Shown here one piece after another: positions 33,652-42,537 of a stretch of 64,000 nucleotides of DNA (its first letter is position 1; each line of letters starts with the position of its first letter). This DNA is from an uncultured Collinsella sp. (GTDB lineage Bacteria; Actinomycetota; Coriobacteriia; Coriobacteriales; Coriobacteriaceae): the NCBI GenBank assembly GCA_900544135.1, contig UQTU01000001.1, positions 1-64,000 on the forward strand. The letters run 5' to 3'. Below the pieces are notes generated by a model, which saw only the letters and a list, made by a program, of their open reading frames with translations, was not told the origin of the DNA and ran no database searches. The position numbers were made by a program, and so were the translations under genes.

Positions 33652-34545
33652 CTAGCCTGTAACGTAATACCAGACCACGTTGTCGCCGTTGGAGAGAACG
33701 TAGTTGCTGCAGGCCGTCATGGGCGTTGTGCCGTTGACGGAGTACATCCAGCCGCTCGTGCCGCCGTACTGTTTCTCGGCCAAACCACCAATCGCAGAAA
33801 CATACGTGCCGTACGATGAGCCGTGTGCGTTGACGGAAAGGCCCAGCGCACACAGGGCATCGTAGACGGTAGTGCCTTCGTTAAAGGTAAAGGTGCCACC
33901 AGAGGACACAGGATTGCCCACGGCGCTCGATGTGACCGAAACCGTCACCGTTACGTAGTTGGACTCCTGCGAGCCGCCCTGACCGCCCGAGGGAGCGCTT
34001 CCGCCATTAGAGCTGGAGGCTCCATCAGACGACTGACCGCCGCCCGAAGAAGCACCGCCAGACACATTGGAAGTATCGCCGGCTCCCGTATTCTGGGCAG
34101 CGGATTTATCTCCAGACTTCTTGCCGTCCCGACCATCGGACTTCTTGCTATCCGAGCTTTTATCCGATTCCTTGTTTGAAGACTCGGAATCGTCCTTGGA
34201 CTCATCCTTTGCGTCATTCGATGACTTGGAATCCTTGGAACTGGCCTCACCCGAAGTCGTAGTCGAGCCAGACGCCTTGGTGTCCTTGGTGACGACGCTC
34301 TCCCCCGTCACGGTCTGAATGATCCAGTCGATGGACCAGGCACCGCTTGTGGAAGGATGGACGAAACCCAGCGAGACGACGATCAGAATGGTGCACGCGG
34401 CAGTCAGAACGCCAAGGAGCGCCTTGCGACGAGGGGCGGACGCCGCCGAAGCGGCGCCCTTTTGCTTTGCATCGTCGAACTGAATGAACGATGAATCTGG
34501 TTGCTTGGGGTCAGCGTCCTTGGATTTATTGGACACAGCCCTCAC
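33652..34545 (-). CDS. Membrane-anchored DUF4430 (transcobalamin-C-like) protein
   Basis: A 297-aa surface protein. A cytoplasmic N-terminus of about 40 residues precedes one hydrophobic helix (about 43-62, LLGVLTAACTILIVVSLGF). A Ser/Lys/Asp-rich linker (about 85-195) follows, then one DUF4430 domain (about 200-297): TFNEGTTVYDALCALG, GTSGWMYSVNG and YVLSNGDNVVWYY. DUF4430 is the beta domain found at the C-terminus of intrinsic factor and transcobalamin, where it covers the bound corrinoid. The GTG start at 34545 directly follows the stop of the large DUF4430 gene, so translation is coupled; GTG 34536 behind GGTGAGG is an alternative. It is probably controlled by the same cobalamin-riboswitch-like leader. 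Confidence 0.85.
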   Translation of the reverse strand: MRAVSNKSKDADPKQPDSSFIQFDDAKQKGAASAASAPRRKALLGVLTAACTILIVVSLGFVHPSTSGAWSIDWIIQTVTGESVVTKDTKASGSTTTSGEASSKDSKSSNDAKDESKDDSESSNKESDKSSDSKKSDGRDGKKSGDKSAAQNTGAGDTSNVSGGASSGGGQSSDGASSSNGGSAPSGGQGGSQESNYVTVTVSVTSSAVGNPVSSGGTFTFNEGTTVYDALCALGLSVNAHGSSYGTYVSAIGGLAEKQYGGTSGWMYSVNGTTPMTACSNYVLSNGDNVVWYYVTG

Positions 34546-37500
34546 CTACCGACGTTTGCTGAACACGAACACGCCGACGATGGCGAGACCAATGACGCCG
34601 GCGGCAACGCCAACAATGGCGAGCGGGTTGATGCCAGTCTCCTGCTCGGAAGCACTAGAGGACTTCTTAGCAGTGGTCGTGGAAGCAGCACCCGTATCGG
34701 ACTTGGAATCGGACTTCTTGTCGGACTTGCCGTCCTTCTTGTCAGACTTCTTCTCGTCCTTCTTATCGGACTTATCGGAGTCCTTCTTGTCGGACTTGTT
34801 TTCCTTGGTCTCGGTCTTGGTCGACACCGTCGTCTTGGTCACCGGCTTCTGGCCCGGGGCAATAGCGCCGCCCTTCGAGCCGGAGCCAGAACCCGCGCCA
34901 GCGCCAGCACCGGAACCGTTGCCAGCGCCGCCGTTGCCACCATTAGTGCCAGAACCGCCATTACCGCCAGGGTTAACGGCATTCTTGGTCCACTTGGCAT
35001 ACAACGTCAGGTCGGCCGTCACCGGCGTGCTAAAGTCATACGCCTGCGTGCAAGCCTCATCGGTATACCAACCGCCGAAAGTGTAGCCATCGCGCGTCGG
35101 ATCGGCCGGCTTGACCAGCTTGCCATCGGCCGTAGTCTGGAAGTCGACCTTAGAACCCTCGCCAGTCTCAAACGAGACCTTAACGCCACCACTCAGCTTG
35201 AAAAGCGTGCCGGAATCGTTGATGTAGTAGAGGTTACCCTTGGCATCGCAGGCAATCGGCGAGTCACAGTAATTGTTGTGTCCCGCTGCGCTAAACGCAC
35301 CGGTCGCCTGCGCGTCACCCATCTTGTAGCGATACACGCCACCGCCCGAGGTGTAGCTCACATAGTCGGAAGTCGCACCATAGTTGACAGTGAAATAAAC
35401 GTACGCGTCATCCGCCTGGACACTCACGAGCGGTGCGCCCTTGATGCCACCGGCAGGAAGCACGGAGCCATCGGCAGACGAAACCAACGTCGTAGCAAAG
35501 TCATTATCAAGGTCGACAATCGCCAGCGCCGAACCGCCAGAAACCTCGCCACCGACAATTAGCTTATTGCCATACAGCGTGGGCATGCAGGCACAACCCG
35601 TAAGACCAAGATCGATGACGCGTTCTTCGGAAATGCGCGAAGAGGCCCTTGCGTTTGCGTCCGACAGTGCCAGCACGTGGAGCTTGCCGTCACGCGAGAT
35701 CACATAGGCATGCTTGCCGTCTTTGGACAGTACACAGCCGGAGTTGACGATGGCACCAACCGAAACGCTGCCGAGCACATCACCCGTCGACTTGCTAAGC
35801 ATCTCAACGGTACCCGCACTCGTCGGAACCAGAATATAGCCGTCGCCCACTGTAGCGCTCGTCCAGTAGTAGCCCTCATCAGCATTAACATGCTGCCAAG
35901 AAACAGCGCCGGTCAGTATATTAATACGCGTCAGGTGACCGTTATTGTACGTACTCGTTCCATAGTCGACTTCAACGGTGCCAACGTAGAGATAGTTGCC
36001 ATCGACCGTCAGCTGGGAATTTGACTGGGCAGATTTGCTCACAGAGTCAGCGACCCAAACCGTCGTCAGCGTATCGGCCGTCAGAGCCTGGACCGCACCG
36101 CCGTCGAGCGGGACGATGACCAAGCCTTTCGTATAAATCGGACGCGTGGTGTAGCCAATCGCAGTCTGAAGGTTCGACTCGGCAAGCACCTTGCCCGACT
36201 CGGCGTCGATCTTAAGCAAACGCTTGTTCACGGCAAGGTAAACGTTGCCGTTCACGACAATAGGCTCACTCGCATTGGGATACGTGGCACCCGAGTAGGC
36301 CCTCCAATCGAACGTCCAAGAGCTTGCCAGCGCGCCCGTAGGCGTGGACACGTTCTTGACCACCGCATTGGAATTGCCACTCCAGTCGGCTTTCCAATCG
36401 GTCGGGCGCGAAGCGCTCGGATCGACTACGACTTCATCGGGATTAGGAACGGTGTCGCCAGGGGCGTAAGCCCAGACGATTTTGTCGCCCGACTTGAGCA
36501 CGTAATCGCTATCGAGCTGAGGCCCGGGAACGCCGTTGACAAAGAACGACCATGCACCCGACAGCTCGGTGCCATCAAGTGGGGAGACAAGACTATGAAC
36601 ACCCCAATAACCAAATTGGTCGTACATCTTGGACTCAATGCCAATGGCATCGAAGTAGGCAGCGGAAGCGTCCTTGATCGTCGTGCCCTCGACAAACACC
36701 TGCGTCGAAGGATCGGTCCAGCGCTGCGCCTTCTCATCCTTCTTACCGATGATCTCCATTGAAACGGAAACCTGGCCGGGCATGGTTCCATCAAAGCCAT
36801 AGACCCAGGTAACCTTGTCCCCGGCCTTGAGTGTGTAATTGCCCGCGCCGACATTGGCCGCCTGACCGTTAACGAAGAACTGCCAGAATTTCCAAGTGTT
36901 TTCGTTAACTTTCTCGCTCGAAAGCGTCACGGTCTTGTTGAACGGTGAAGTCAGCGACTCGAGATACCAGCCGTACGTGCCTTTCCCCGTTTTGGCGCCA
37001 ATGCCGGCCTTTTTAAAGGCCTGCTCGGAAAGATCAGCAGCGGTCGTGCCCTCTTCCACCAAAGCTGTCGTGGGCTGCGCCCATGTCTGCTGAGCGCCCG
37101 AGGCGTCCTGGCCGACAACGGTGCAGCTAACGGAAATCTGATTGGCGGGCGCGGGGTCACCGTACTTCGAGTAGCACCAGACGACGGAGTCGCCGTCCTT
37201 GAGCGTGTAGCCGCCGGCGCCGACCGCGGAGACGCTGCCGTTGACGAACAGCTGCCAGTGCGCACCGGTCGCCGGGTCGTAGGCGAGCGTGCGGCCCGCG
37301 TCGAAGGGCGACGTGATCGAGTTGAGCGCCCAGCCCCAGGAGCCGTTGGGGTCGTAGTCGGCCTTGAGGCCGGCCTGCCTGAAGAGCTGCTCGGAGAGGT
37401 CGGCCGCGGTCGAGCCCTCCTTCAGAGCGATCTGCTGCGCGGCGGCCCAGGTCTGCTGGGCGCCCTTGGCGTCGGTGCCGACGACGGAGCACGTGGCCGC

Positions 37501-38022
37501 GACCTCTTGGCTTGCGGCTTCGGTAGGCTGAGATTCAGCCTCATCGGAAGCGGCTACAACACTTTTGACGTTCTGTTCGGATGAATCCGGCGAAGCAGTA
37601 GAAGCCTCGACTGTGGCAGAATCGTCCGACGCTACGCCGTTGCTATCTGCGGCATTCGCCGAAGCGCCATCGTTAACCGACGCATCGCTCGCGTTAGAGC
37701 CGGTTTCAGAAACGACACCGTCGGCAGCACCGTCCGCGGCACCCGTGCCCTCGCCCGGCGTCGCAGCCTGAGCCACAGCCTCGGCAATGCCCTCGGCGCC
37801 CTCGGCCCACAGCTGAGCCGGCGTGGTGCCAAAGGCCATCGCGAAGGCCAGGAATGCCACCAGGCCGCGCTTGGCTACGCCGCGCGCAATTGCGCCACGG
37901 CGATGCGAGACGCGCTGGCGCTCGTCCACAAACATATCCATTTGTCTCCCATTGTCTGTACTTGGAGCGTTGCCTTGAGGCTGTCCCACGTCATCGCGCA
38001 TGTTGCGCTCGAGTTCCCCCAT
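34546..38022 (-). CDS. Large surface protein: three DUF4430 domains, beta-propeller, InlB-type repeat
   Basis: An 1158-aa exported protein. A signal peptide (about 49-72, LVAFLAFAMAFGTTPAQLWA) is followed by an Ala/Ser/Asp-rich region. Three DUF4430 domains (about 178-290, 298-408, 415-520) each have a WxxFVNG block and YxLKxGDxVxWxY. A PQQ-type beta-propeller (about 555-925) has repeated GNxY and GDGYILVPT strands, and an InlB/Flg_new repeat (about 935-1005) contains GYTFGGWYTD and LYAKWT. Gly-rich and Lys/Ser/Asp-rich stalks and a C-terminal helix with KRR follow; ETG before the helix recalls a degenerate sorting motif. DUF4430 domains relate to the corrinoid-covering domain of transcobalamin. 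The upstream cobalamin-type leader and this content suggest a B12-capturing surface protein. Confidence 0.82.
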   Translation of the reverse strand: MGELERNMRDDVGQPQGNAPSTDNGRQMDMFVDERQRVSHRRGAIARGVAKRGLVAFLAFAMAFGTTPAQLWAEGAEGIAEAVAQAATPGEGTGAADGAADGVVSETGSNASDASVNDGASANAADSNGVASDDSATVEASTASPDSSEQNVKSVVAASDEAESQPTEAASQEVAATCSVVGTDAKGAQQTWAAAQQIALKEGSTAADLSEQLFRQAGLKADYDPNGSWGWALNSITSPFDAGRTLAYDPATGAHWQLFVNGSVSAVGAGGYTLKDGDSVVWCYSKYGDPAPANQISVSCTVVGQDASGAQQTWAQPTTALVEEGTTAADLSEQAFKKAGIGAKTGKGTYGWYLESLTSPFNKTVTLSSEKVNENTWKFWQFFVNGQAANVGAGNYTLKAGDKVTWVYGFDGTMPGQVSVSMEIIGKKDEKAQRWTDPSTQVFVEGTTIKDASAAYFDAIGIESKMYDQFGYWGVHSLVSPLDGTELSGAWSFFVNGVPGPQLDSDYVLKSGDKIVWAYAPGDTVPNPDEVVVDPSASRPTDWKADWSGNSNAVVKNVSTPTGALASSWTFDWRAYSGATYPNASEPIVVNGNVYLAVNKRLLKIDAESGKVLAESNLQTAIGYTTRPIYTKGLVIVPLDGGAVQALTADTLTTVWVADSVSKSAQSNSQLTVDGNYLYVGTVEVDYGTSTYNNGHLTRINILTGAVSWQHVNADEGYYWTSATVGDGYILVPTSAGTVEMLSKSTGDVLGSVSVGAIVNSGCVLSKDGKHAYVISRDGKLHVLALSDANARASSRISEERVIDLGLTGCACMPTLYGNKLIVGGEVSGGSALAIVDLDNDFATTLVSSADGSVLPAGGIKGAPLVSVQADDAYVYFTVNYGATSDYVSYTSGGGVYRYKMGDAQATGAFSAAGHNNYCDSPIACDAKGNLYYINDSGTLFKLSGGVKVSFETGEGSKVDFQTTADGKLVKPADPTRDGYTFGGWYTDEACTQAYDFSTPVTADLTLYAKWTKNAVNPGGNGGSGTNGGNGGAGNGSGAGAGAGSGSGSKGGAIAPGQKPVTKTTVSTKTETKENKSDKKDSDKSDKKDEKKSDKKDGKSDKKSDSKSDTGAASTTTAKKSSSASEQETGINPLAIVGVAAGVIGLAIVGVFVFSKRR

Positions 38023-38084
38023 CGGGGTCCCCTTCCCTCCAGAGCCCTATGCACACCGGCGGCATACGCCGCAGCCGCATGCAA

Positions 38085-38250
38085 GATGGGAGGCGATCCG
38101 ACTTAACCTTAACGACTCGGGCACGTCGTCCGATCTGCGACGCGAACATCCCGAGCCAAGAGGAATTACGGTTACTGGTACAGCCGGGGACTTGCACCCC
38201 AATTCTCCCAAACGCGCAGGTAAACCGCGCATTCGTGCGTCTCCGCACCA
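38085..38250 (-). promoter_or_regulatory. Cobalamin-riboswitch-like leader
   Basis: On the minus strand, about 60-230 nt before the start codon at 38022, the core reads GGGAGAATTGGGGTGCAAGT then CCCCGGCTG, ACCAGTAACCGTAA, a CTCGGG/CCCGAG stem and finally AAGTCGGATCGCCTCCC. These correspond in order to the GGGA, GGTG-AA-TCC, CUG-CC-GCAACYGU blocks and the B12 box (AGYC-GG-A-ACC-GCC) of cobalamin riboswitches. GCGGC/GCCGC and GGGG/CCCC hairpins near the ribosome site, without a T tract, suggest translational control. It was recognised by eye, so borders are approximate. Confidence 0.72.
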
Positions 38251-38371
38251 CCATCTAGGCCATCGATTATTACCGTCAAAATGGTATCACGCAAAAGGGC
38301 CTCGCACGCAGGCGAAGCCCAAGGTAAAAGCTATTGTTTGCGATAGGAAAATGCGGTGACGGTCGCGGCCT

Positions 38372-40135
38372 CTAGTGCTTGCCGCCGTGACTGTTGAGCC
38401 AGATATTGCGGCCCAGCATAAGCGCCAGCACCAGTGCGCTGACGTAGCCCATAAAGCCAATGACCGGGATACCAAACACAACCGGCTCGATGCGCGCGTA
38501 GTACACCACCGACGAACCGATAAACAGGCCGGCGATAACGATAGCCATCGACATGCGGTCGATAATTCCGCCCAGCTGTCGCAGTGCCTTATCGCTGCTC
38601 ATGATCTGCGTGTTCACCTTAAGCTGGCCGCGCGTAAGCATGCGCGAAGCCAGCCCCAGGTACTCAGCCGCCTCGAGTGAGCCCTTCGCCGCGCGATAGC
38701 TGCTCGCGGCAAGATCGCGCCCCATGTCGCGCACGCGCGTATAGGTGCTTTTCTCGTTTTTAATGTGCGTTTGGATGATCTGGATCATGTTGACGTTGGG
38801 CATGTACTCGGTCAGCAAACCCTCGAGCGTCACCATGCCGCGCGCGAACATCGTTACCACGCTCGGCAGCTCAACGTCGTTTTTGCGCGCCAGGTTTAAC
38901 AGCGAGGTCAAAAACTCGCCGATATCCAGATCCTTCAGGTCAAGGCCTGCAAAGTCAGCCACGATAAAGTCCAAATCGGACAAAAAGGCCGAATGATCGA
39001 GCTCAGCCGAGTCGCCACGCGTCACGGCGAAGCGCATGAGCGAATCCTTGAGCTTGGGCACGTCACCCTCGGCCACGGCGAAAATCATGTCCTTGACGAT
39101 ACCGCGATCGTGACTCGACATGCGTCCGACCATGCCCAAGTCGATAAAGTAAACGATGCCGTCCTTGAGAATAATGTTTCCCGCATGCGGGTCGGCATGG
39201 AAAAAGCCGTCATCGAGCACCTGCGTCGAGTAGTCCTCGACGATTGTGGCACCGATCTTTTCCAAGTCATAGCCCTCGGCCACCAAGCGTTCAGGATCGG
39301 CGATCGAAATGCCGTCGACGTAGTCCATAACCACCACGTGCTCGGTGCACAGGTCCAGATAGGATTTAGGGCACGTCACGCCATGAACGCTCTTATGGAA
39401 CTCGTAGAAGTCGTTGAGGTTTTTGGCCTCGGCCAAAAAGTTGGTCTCCTCGCGAAACGAGGTCCACAGCTCCTCGACTACGCCGTGCAGGTCAACGAAT
39501 TGATCAGTGTTGACGAACTTGGAAACGATACGCACCACCGAGCGGATGATATCGATGTCCTGTGCCATAACCTGCTGCGCACCGGGGCGCTGCACTTTGA
39601 CGGCCACGTCCTCGCCCGTCACCAGACGAGCGCGGTGCACCTGCGCGAGCGACGCGCTACCGAGCGGGTTGGGGTCGATCGCATCGAACATCTCCCCCAG
39701 GCGCAGGCCGTATTCTTCTTCCAGACAGCTGAGTACGACCTCGTACGGCACCGGCTCCACGTCGGAGCGCAGACGACGCAGCTCGTCGCAAAAGCGCTGC
39801 GGCAGAATCTCGGACCGGTTGGCCAAAATCTGCCCCATCTTGACGAACATGGGGCCGAGTTCCTCGAGCAGGCGGCGCAAACGAACCGGCGTGAGGTTAT
39901 CCCACACGCGGTACTTTTTGACCAGGCGTACAATCTGCCCAATGCGTTCGCGACGACCCGCCGGCGTGAGCTGGTATTCCTCGTCCGGCGCCATCGCGTC
40001 GGGCTCCTCGGGCACCATATCGACGGCGCGCGGCTTCTTGCGAGCGCCCGAGACGGCGGCGTCGACCTCATCGACAACCGCCGCCTCGTCACCCAAGGGA
40101 TCTAGATTGTTGTAATCGGTGGTGGAATCTGCCAT
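38372..40135 (-). CDS. ABC1/UbiB-type atypical kinase, membrane-anchored
   Basis: A 587-aa AarF/ABC1 protein. Family motifs are the KxGQ helix (MFVKMGQILANR, about 96), the Ala-rich loop in LGSASLAQVHRA (about 164), catalytic-loop FFHADPHAGN (about 312) and metal-binding FIDLGMVG (DLG in place of DFG, about 330). Two C-terminal helices (about 530-555 and 558-578) anchor it. In other bacteria UbiB proteins support quinone or isoprenoid lipid metabolism; the substrate here is unknown. The phasin-like gene ends 8 bp upstream, so the two are one operon; this pairing of a coiled phasin-like partner with UbiB is seen elsewhere. Confidence 0.9.
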   Translation of the reverse strand: MADSTTDYNNLDPLGDEAAVVDEVDAAVSGARKKPRAVDMVPEEPDAMAPDEEYQLTPAGRRERIGQIVRLVKKYRVWDNLTPVRLRRLLEELGPMFVKMGQILANRSEILPQRFCDELRRLRSDVEPVPYEVVLSCLEEEYGLRLGEMFDAIDPNPLGSASLAQVHRARLVTGEDVAVKVQRPGAQQVMAQDIDIIRSVVRIVSKFVNTDQFVDLHGVVEELWTSFREETNFLAEAKNLNDFYEFHKSVHGVTCPKSYLDLCTEHVVVMDYVDGISIADPERLVAEGYDLEKIGATIVEDYSTQVLDDGFFHADPHAGNIILKDGIVYFIDLGMVGRMSSHDRGIVKDMIFAVAEGDVPKLKDSLMRFAVTRGDSAELDHSAFLSDLDFIVADFAGLDLKDLDIGEFLTSLLNLARKNDVELPSVVTMFARGMVTLEGLLTEYMPNVNMIQIIQTHIKNEKSTYTRVRDMGRDLAASSYRAAKGSLEAAEYLGLASRMLTRGQLKVNTQIMSSDKALRQLGGIIDRMSMAIVIAGLFIGSSVVYYARIEPVVFGIPVIGFMGYVSALVLALMLGRNIWLNSHGGKH

Positions 40136-40143
40136 CTGCGCTG

Positions 40144-40560
40144 CTACTCGGCCTCTTCGGTATCCTTCGCATCGTCGGGCTCAACGGACTCGACGGGCAC
40201 CGAGGTCACGTTGTCCTCGACCGAATCGACGATGTCGCGCACATGGGCCAGGAAGGCAGTGCGCTCGGGAGCGGTCATGACGCGGACGCGGGCAAGGATA
40301 AGCTCGTCAAGCACGCGCTGGGCCGCGGTCTCGCCCTGCATGCCCAGACGCTCGGTCAGGTCGGAGATGGTGCCACCGGCCTGCTCGAACATATCGGACA
40401 CGCTGCGGGCGATATCGGGGGTGGCGGTGTCCTTGCGGACCTGCTCGCCCTTGGTGTTAAGGTCGTCGAGGACCTTCTTGCCGCCTTCGACAGCAACGGC
40501 GGCAGCGCCAAAGCCAACGTTGATGGCGCCGTTAACAAGCTGATCGAGTTTCATAACCAT
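40144..40560 (-). CDS. Phasin-like helical protein paired with UbiB
   Basis: A 138-aa helical protein: VNGAINVGFGAAAVAVEGGK, a coiled region (KKVLDDLNTKGEQVRKD), then an acidic C-terminus. It resembles the PhaF/PhaI-type phasin-like proteins often encoded next to UbiB-family kinases. Such proteins coat lipid surfaces or bind membranes; no polyhydroxyalkanoate synthase is visible here. ATG 40560 stands 6 nt after GGAG and is preferred over TTG 40572 and ATG 40554. The stop is 8 bp before the kinase start. Confidence 0.65.
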   Translation of the reverse strand: MVMKLDQLVNGAINVGFGAAAVAVEGGKKVLDDLNTKGEQVRKDTATPDIARSVSDMFEQAGGTISDLTERLGMQGETAAQRVLDELILARVRVMTAPERTAFLAHVRDIVDSVEDNVTSVPVESVEPDDAKDTEEAE

Positions 40561-40659
40561 GGTTGTCTCCAATCACAAACAACTGCATTGGCGTTCTTGT
40601 ACCCAAGATTGAGCGAAAGCGACAAAGCGTTTTAGCGCTATTCAATCGACGGGAAATCC

Positions 40660-42183
40660 CTACCTCACGTTGTCGTTCATCGCGAAAGAGTTCTTCATGG
40701 CGCAGCTCGTGGTGTAGAGCACCTTGCCCAGTAGAGCATCGGTCTCCACGCGAACACGCTCGGCAAAGGCCTCATTGGCGCGTGCAAGCTCGGCAGGTAC
40801 CTCGGCCTCGGGCAGAGCGGCTACGGCAGCATCGACGTCATGGATCTGCTTGTGGCCCATGCCACCGACCTTCTCCTGGTAGTCCTCCACAGCGCGGCCG
40901 CACTCATGGAAGCGGACGTCGGCCAGCGCGCCGATCAGGCGGTTGGCCCAGTAGAAGTTTTCGGACGTCACGCGAGCCTGCGTGTCGGCATAATACTCGG
41001 GCATGGTCTCGACGTTGGCGTACAGCGGAACCAGCGCGTTAAACGAGTTGGAGCCAAAGGCCATCCACTGCACGGCGCGGTAGGCCGGCTGCGCATAGGG
41101 GCGCAGCTGCAGCACGGCGAGCTGGCTGTTACGGTTGATGCCGATGGGACGATAGGCGCCGCGTGTGGCGGGCGTACCCTTGCTGCCGTAGCAGTCGTAC
41201 TCCGTGCCCTGGTAGTGGCTCGAAAGCACGTACTTGATGTCCTCGATGGTCACCTTGCGCTCAGGCACGCGGCTCCAGGGGATGTCATCGCTCTCGGGCG
41301 TGTAGTCGGCCTCGGGACCGTCCCACACATCGCTGGGGTTAAGGCAGCGCTGCATATACCAGGCGCGCGGCGTGTTGTAGACGTGGTCGCTGTCGCTGTG
41401 CGAGCCAAAGGCCTCGCGCGGGTTGAAGACCGCGGCCGGACCGTCGCCCTCGACGCCCAGCGTCAGGTCCAGATGCCACTCGGCCATCCAGGAGCGCAGG
41501 TCGGCGGAGCACATGTGGTCGGTCTGGGCGGCGTCGGCGTCGTCCAGGTCAAAGCTGTCGATACCCAGCTGGTTGGGCATGGTCACATAGGCGTCATCGG
41601 GCACGCGCTTGGCGATCCAGTGGTGGCCGCCGATGGTCTCGAGCCACCAGATCTCGTCCACGTCGCTAAAGGCGATGCCGTTGTTCTCGTAGGTGCCGTA
41701 GCGCTCGAGCAGATCACCCAGGATACGAACGCCGTCGCGAGCGGACTTGGCATACGGCAGGACCAGGGTCACCATGTCCTCCTCGCCCAAGCCACCGGGC
41801 TGCGCCGGAACGTATCCATCCTCGCCTTCGTTGCCCTTGGCGGGCAGGTAGTCCACAAGCGGGTCGGCGCCGCGGACGCGCTCGTTGGTGGTGAGCGTCT
41901 CGGTTGCGGACATGCCGACATTGAGCTCGTTGAAACCGGCCTCGGCCCAGATGCCGTGGCCCGGGACAACATCGGGGACGCTCGTGTAGCGCATGGGGTT
42001 ATCGGGCAGCTCAACGGTCAGGTGGCTCAGGACGCTCGTGTAGACGCGCGGCTGCTCGTCGGGATGCACCACGCGCATGCGCTTGGGCTCAAACACCCCG
42101 TTGGACGAGTCCTCGTTGCGGGCAACCAACGTCGACCCGTCGTAGCTCGCGTTCTTACCAACCAAAATCGTTGTGCACGGCAT
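40660..42183 (-). CDS. C69-family dipeptidase (PepD-like Ntn hydrolase)
   Basis: A 507-aa peptidase of the C69 family. The N-terminus MPCTTILVGKNASYDGS places Cys3 next to the start, and the Ntn nucleophile of this family is the N-terminal Cys exposed by processing. The block LVARNEDSSNG and the long family core (GIWAEAGFNELNVGMSATET) follow. No signal peptide is present, so it is cytoplasmic. ATG 42183 is 6 nt after AAGGAGG and is preferred to ATG 42189, which lies directly on it. It releases amino acids from dipeptides. A MITE-like element lies just upstream. Confidence 0.9.
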   Translation of the reverse strand: MPCTTILVGKNASYDGSTLVARNEDSSNGVFEPKRMRVVHPDEQPRVYTSVLSHLTVELPDNPMRYTSVPDVVPGHGIWAEAGFNELNVGMSATETLTTNERVRGADPLVDYLPAKGNEGEDGYVPAQPGGLGEEDMVTLVLPYAKSARDGVRILGDLLERYGTYENNGIAFSDVDEIWWLETIGGHHWIAKRVPDDAYVTMPNQLGIDSFDLDDADAAQTDHMCSADLRSWMAEWHLDLTLGVEGDGPAAVFNPREAFGSHSDSDHVYNTPRAWYMQRCLNPSDVWDGPEADYTPESDDIPWSRVPERKVTIEDIKYVLSSHYQGTEYDCYGSKGTPATRGAYRPIGINRNSQLAVLQLRPYAQPAYRAVQWMAFGSNSFNALVPLYANVETMPEYYADTQARVTSENFYWANRLIGALADVRFHECGRAVEDYQEKVGGMGHKQIHDVDAAVAALPEAEVPAELARANEAFAERVRVETDALLGKVLYTTSCAMKNSFAMNDNVR

Positions 42184-42266
42184 GCGCATCCTCCTTGAGC
42201 GAAGAAATCAAACGATAACAGTGTATCGCTTCGGCGCAGAAAGGGCGAAACCGCGGCGCTGGCAAC

Positions 42267-42504
42267 CCCTGTGGTCAAAAAATGCCAAATATGAGTACTG
42301 TCACCAATTTAGTAACAGCAATTTTGCTACGTATGGGTGTCGAAAGTCTACATTTGTTCAAAAATTAGATGATGTAATTCCTCATAGGTCCAATAAAATA
42401 AGCTCTCTATCGATAATAAATATCGTTAGAGAGCCTATTTGACCTAAAATATATGTGACTATCTTGGCAACAGTACTCATATTTGGCATTTTTTGTCCAC
42501 GGGG
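42267..42504. mobile_element. MITE-like AT-rich element
   Basis: Terminal inverted repeats of about 35 bp (42267-42301 and 42470-42504), containing CAAAAAATGCCAAATATGAG and its complement, differ at two or three positions. They enclose about 170 bp that is far more AT-rich than all surrounding genes. A second internal hairpin (AGCTCTCTA..CGAT with ATCG.TAGAGAGC) lies at about 42388-42447. No transposase is encoded. A 29-codon frame from ATG 42282 lies inside. It fits a non-autonomous transposable element inserted between folD and the C69 gene. Confidence 0.7.
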
Positions 42505-42537
42505 TATAGAACTAACCCCTCAAACAGCCCAAAACGC

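Noticed and set aside
33652..38022. Reading the DUF4430 pair as ordinary adhesins
   Set aside because: InlB-type repeat and stalks fit adhesins, but four DUF4430 domains together with a cobalamin-type leader are better explained by corrinoid capture. Adhesion cannot be excluded for the propeller.
42282..42368. 29-codon frame inside the MITE-like element
   Set aside because: It starts within the terminal inverted repeat and has no ribosome site; most likely chance in AT-rich DNA.
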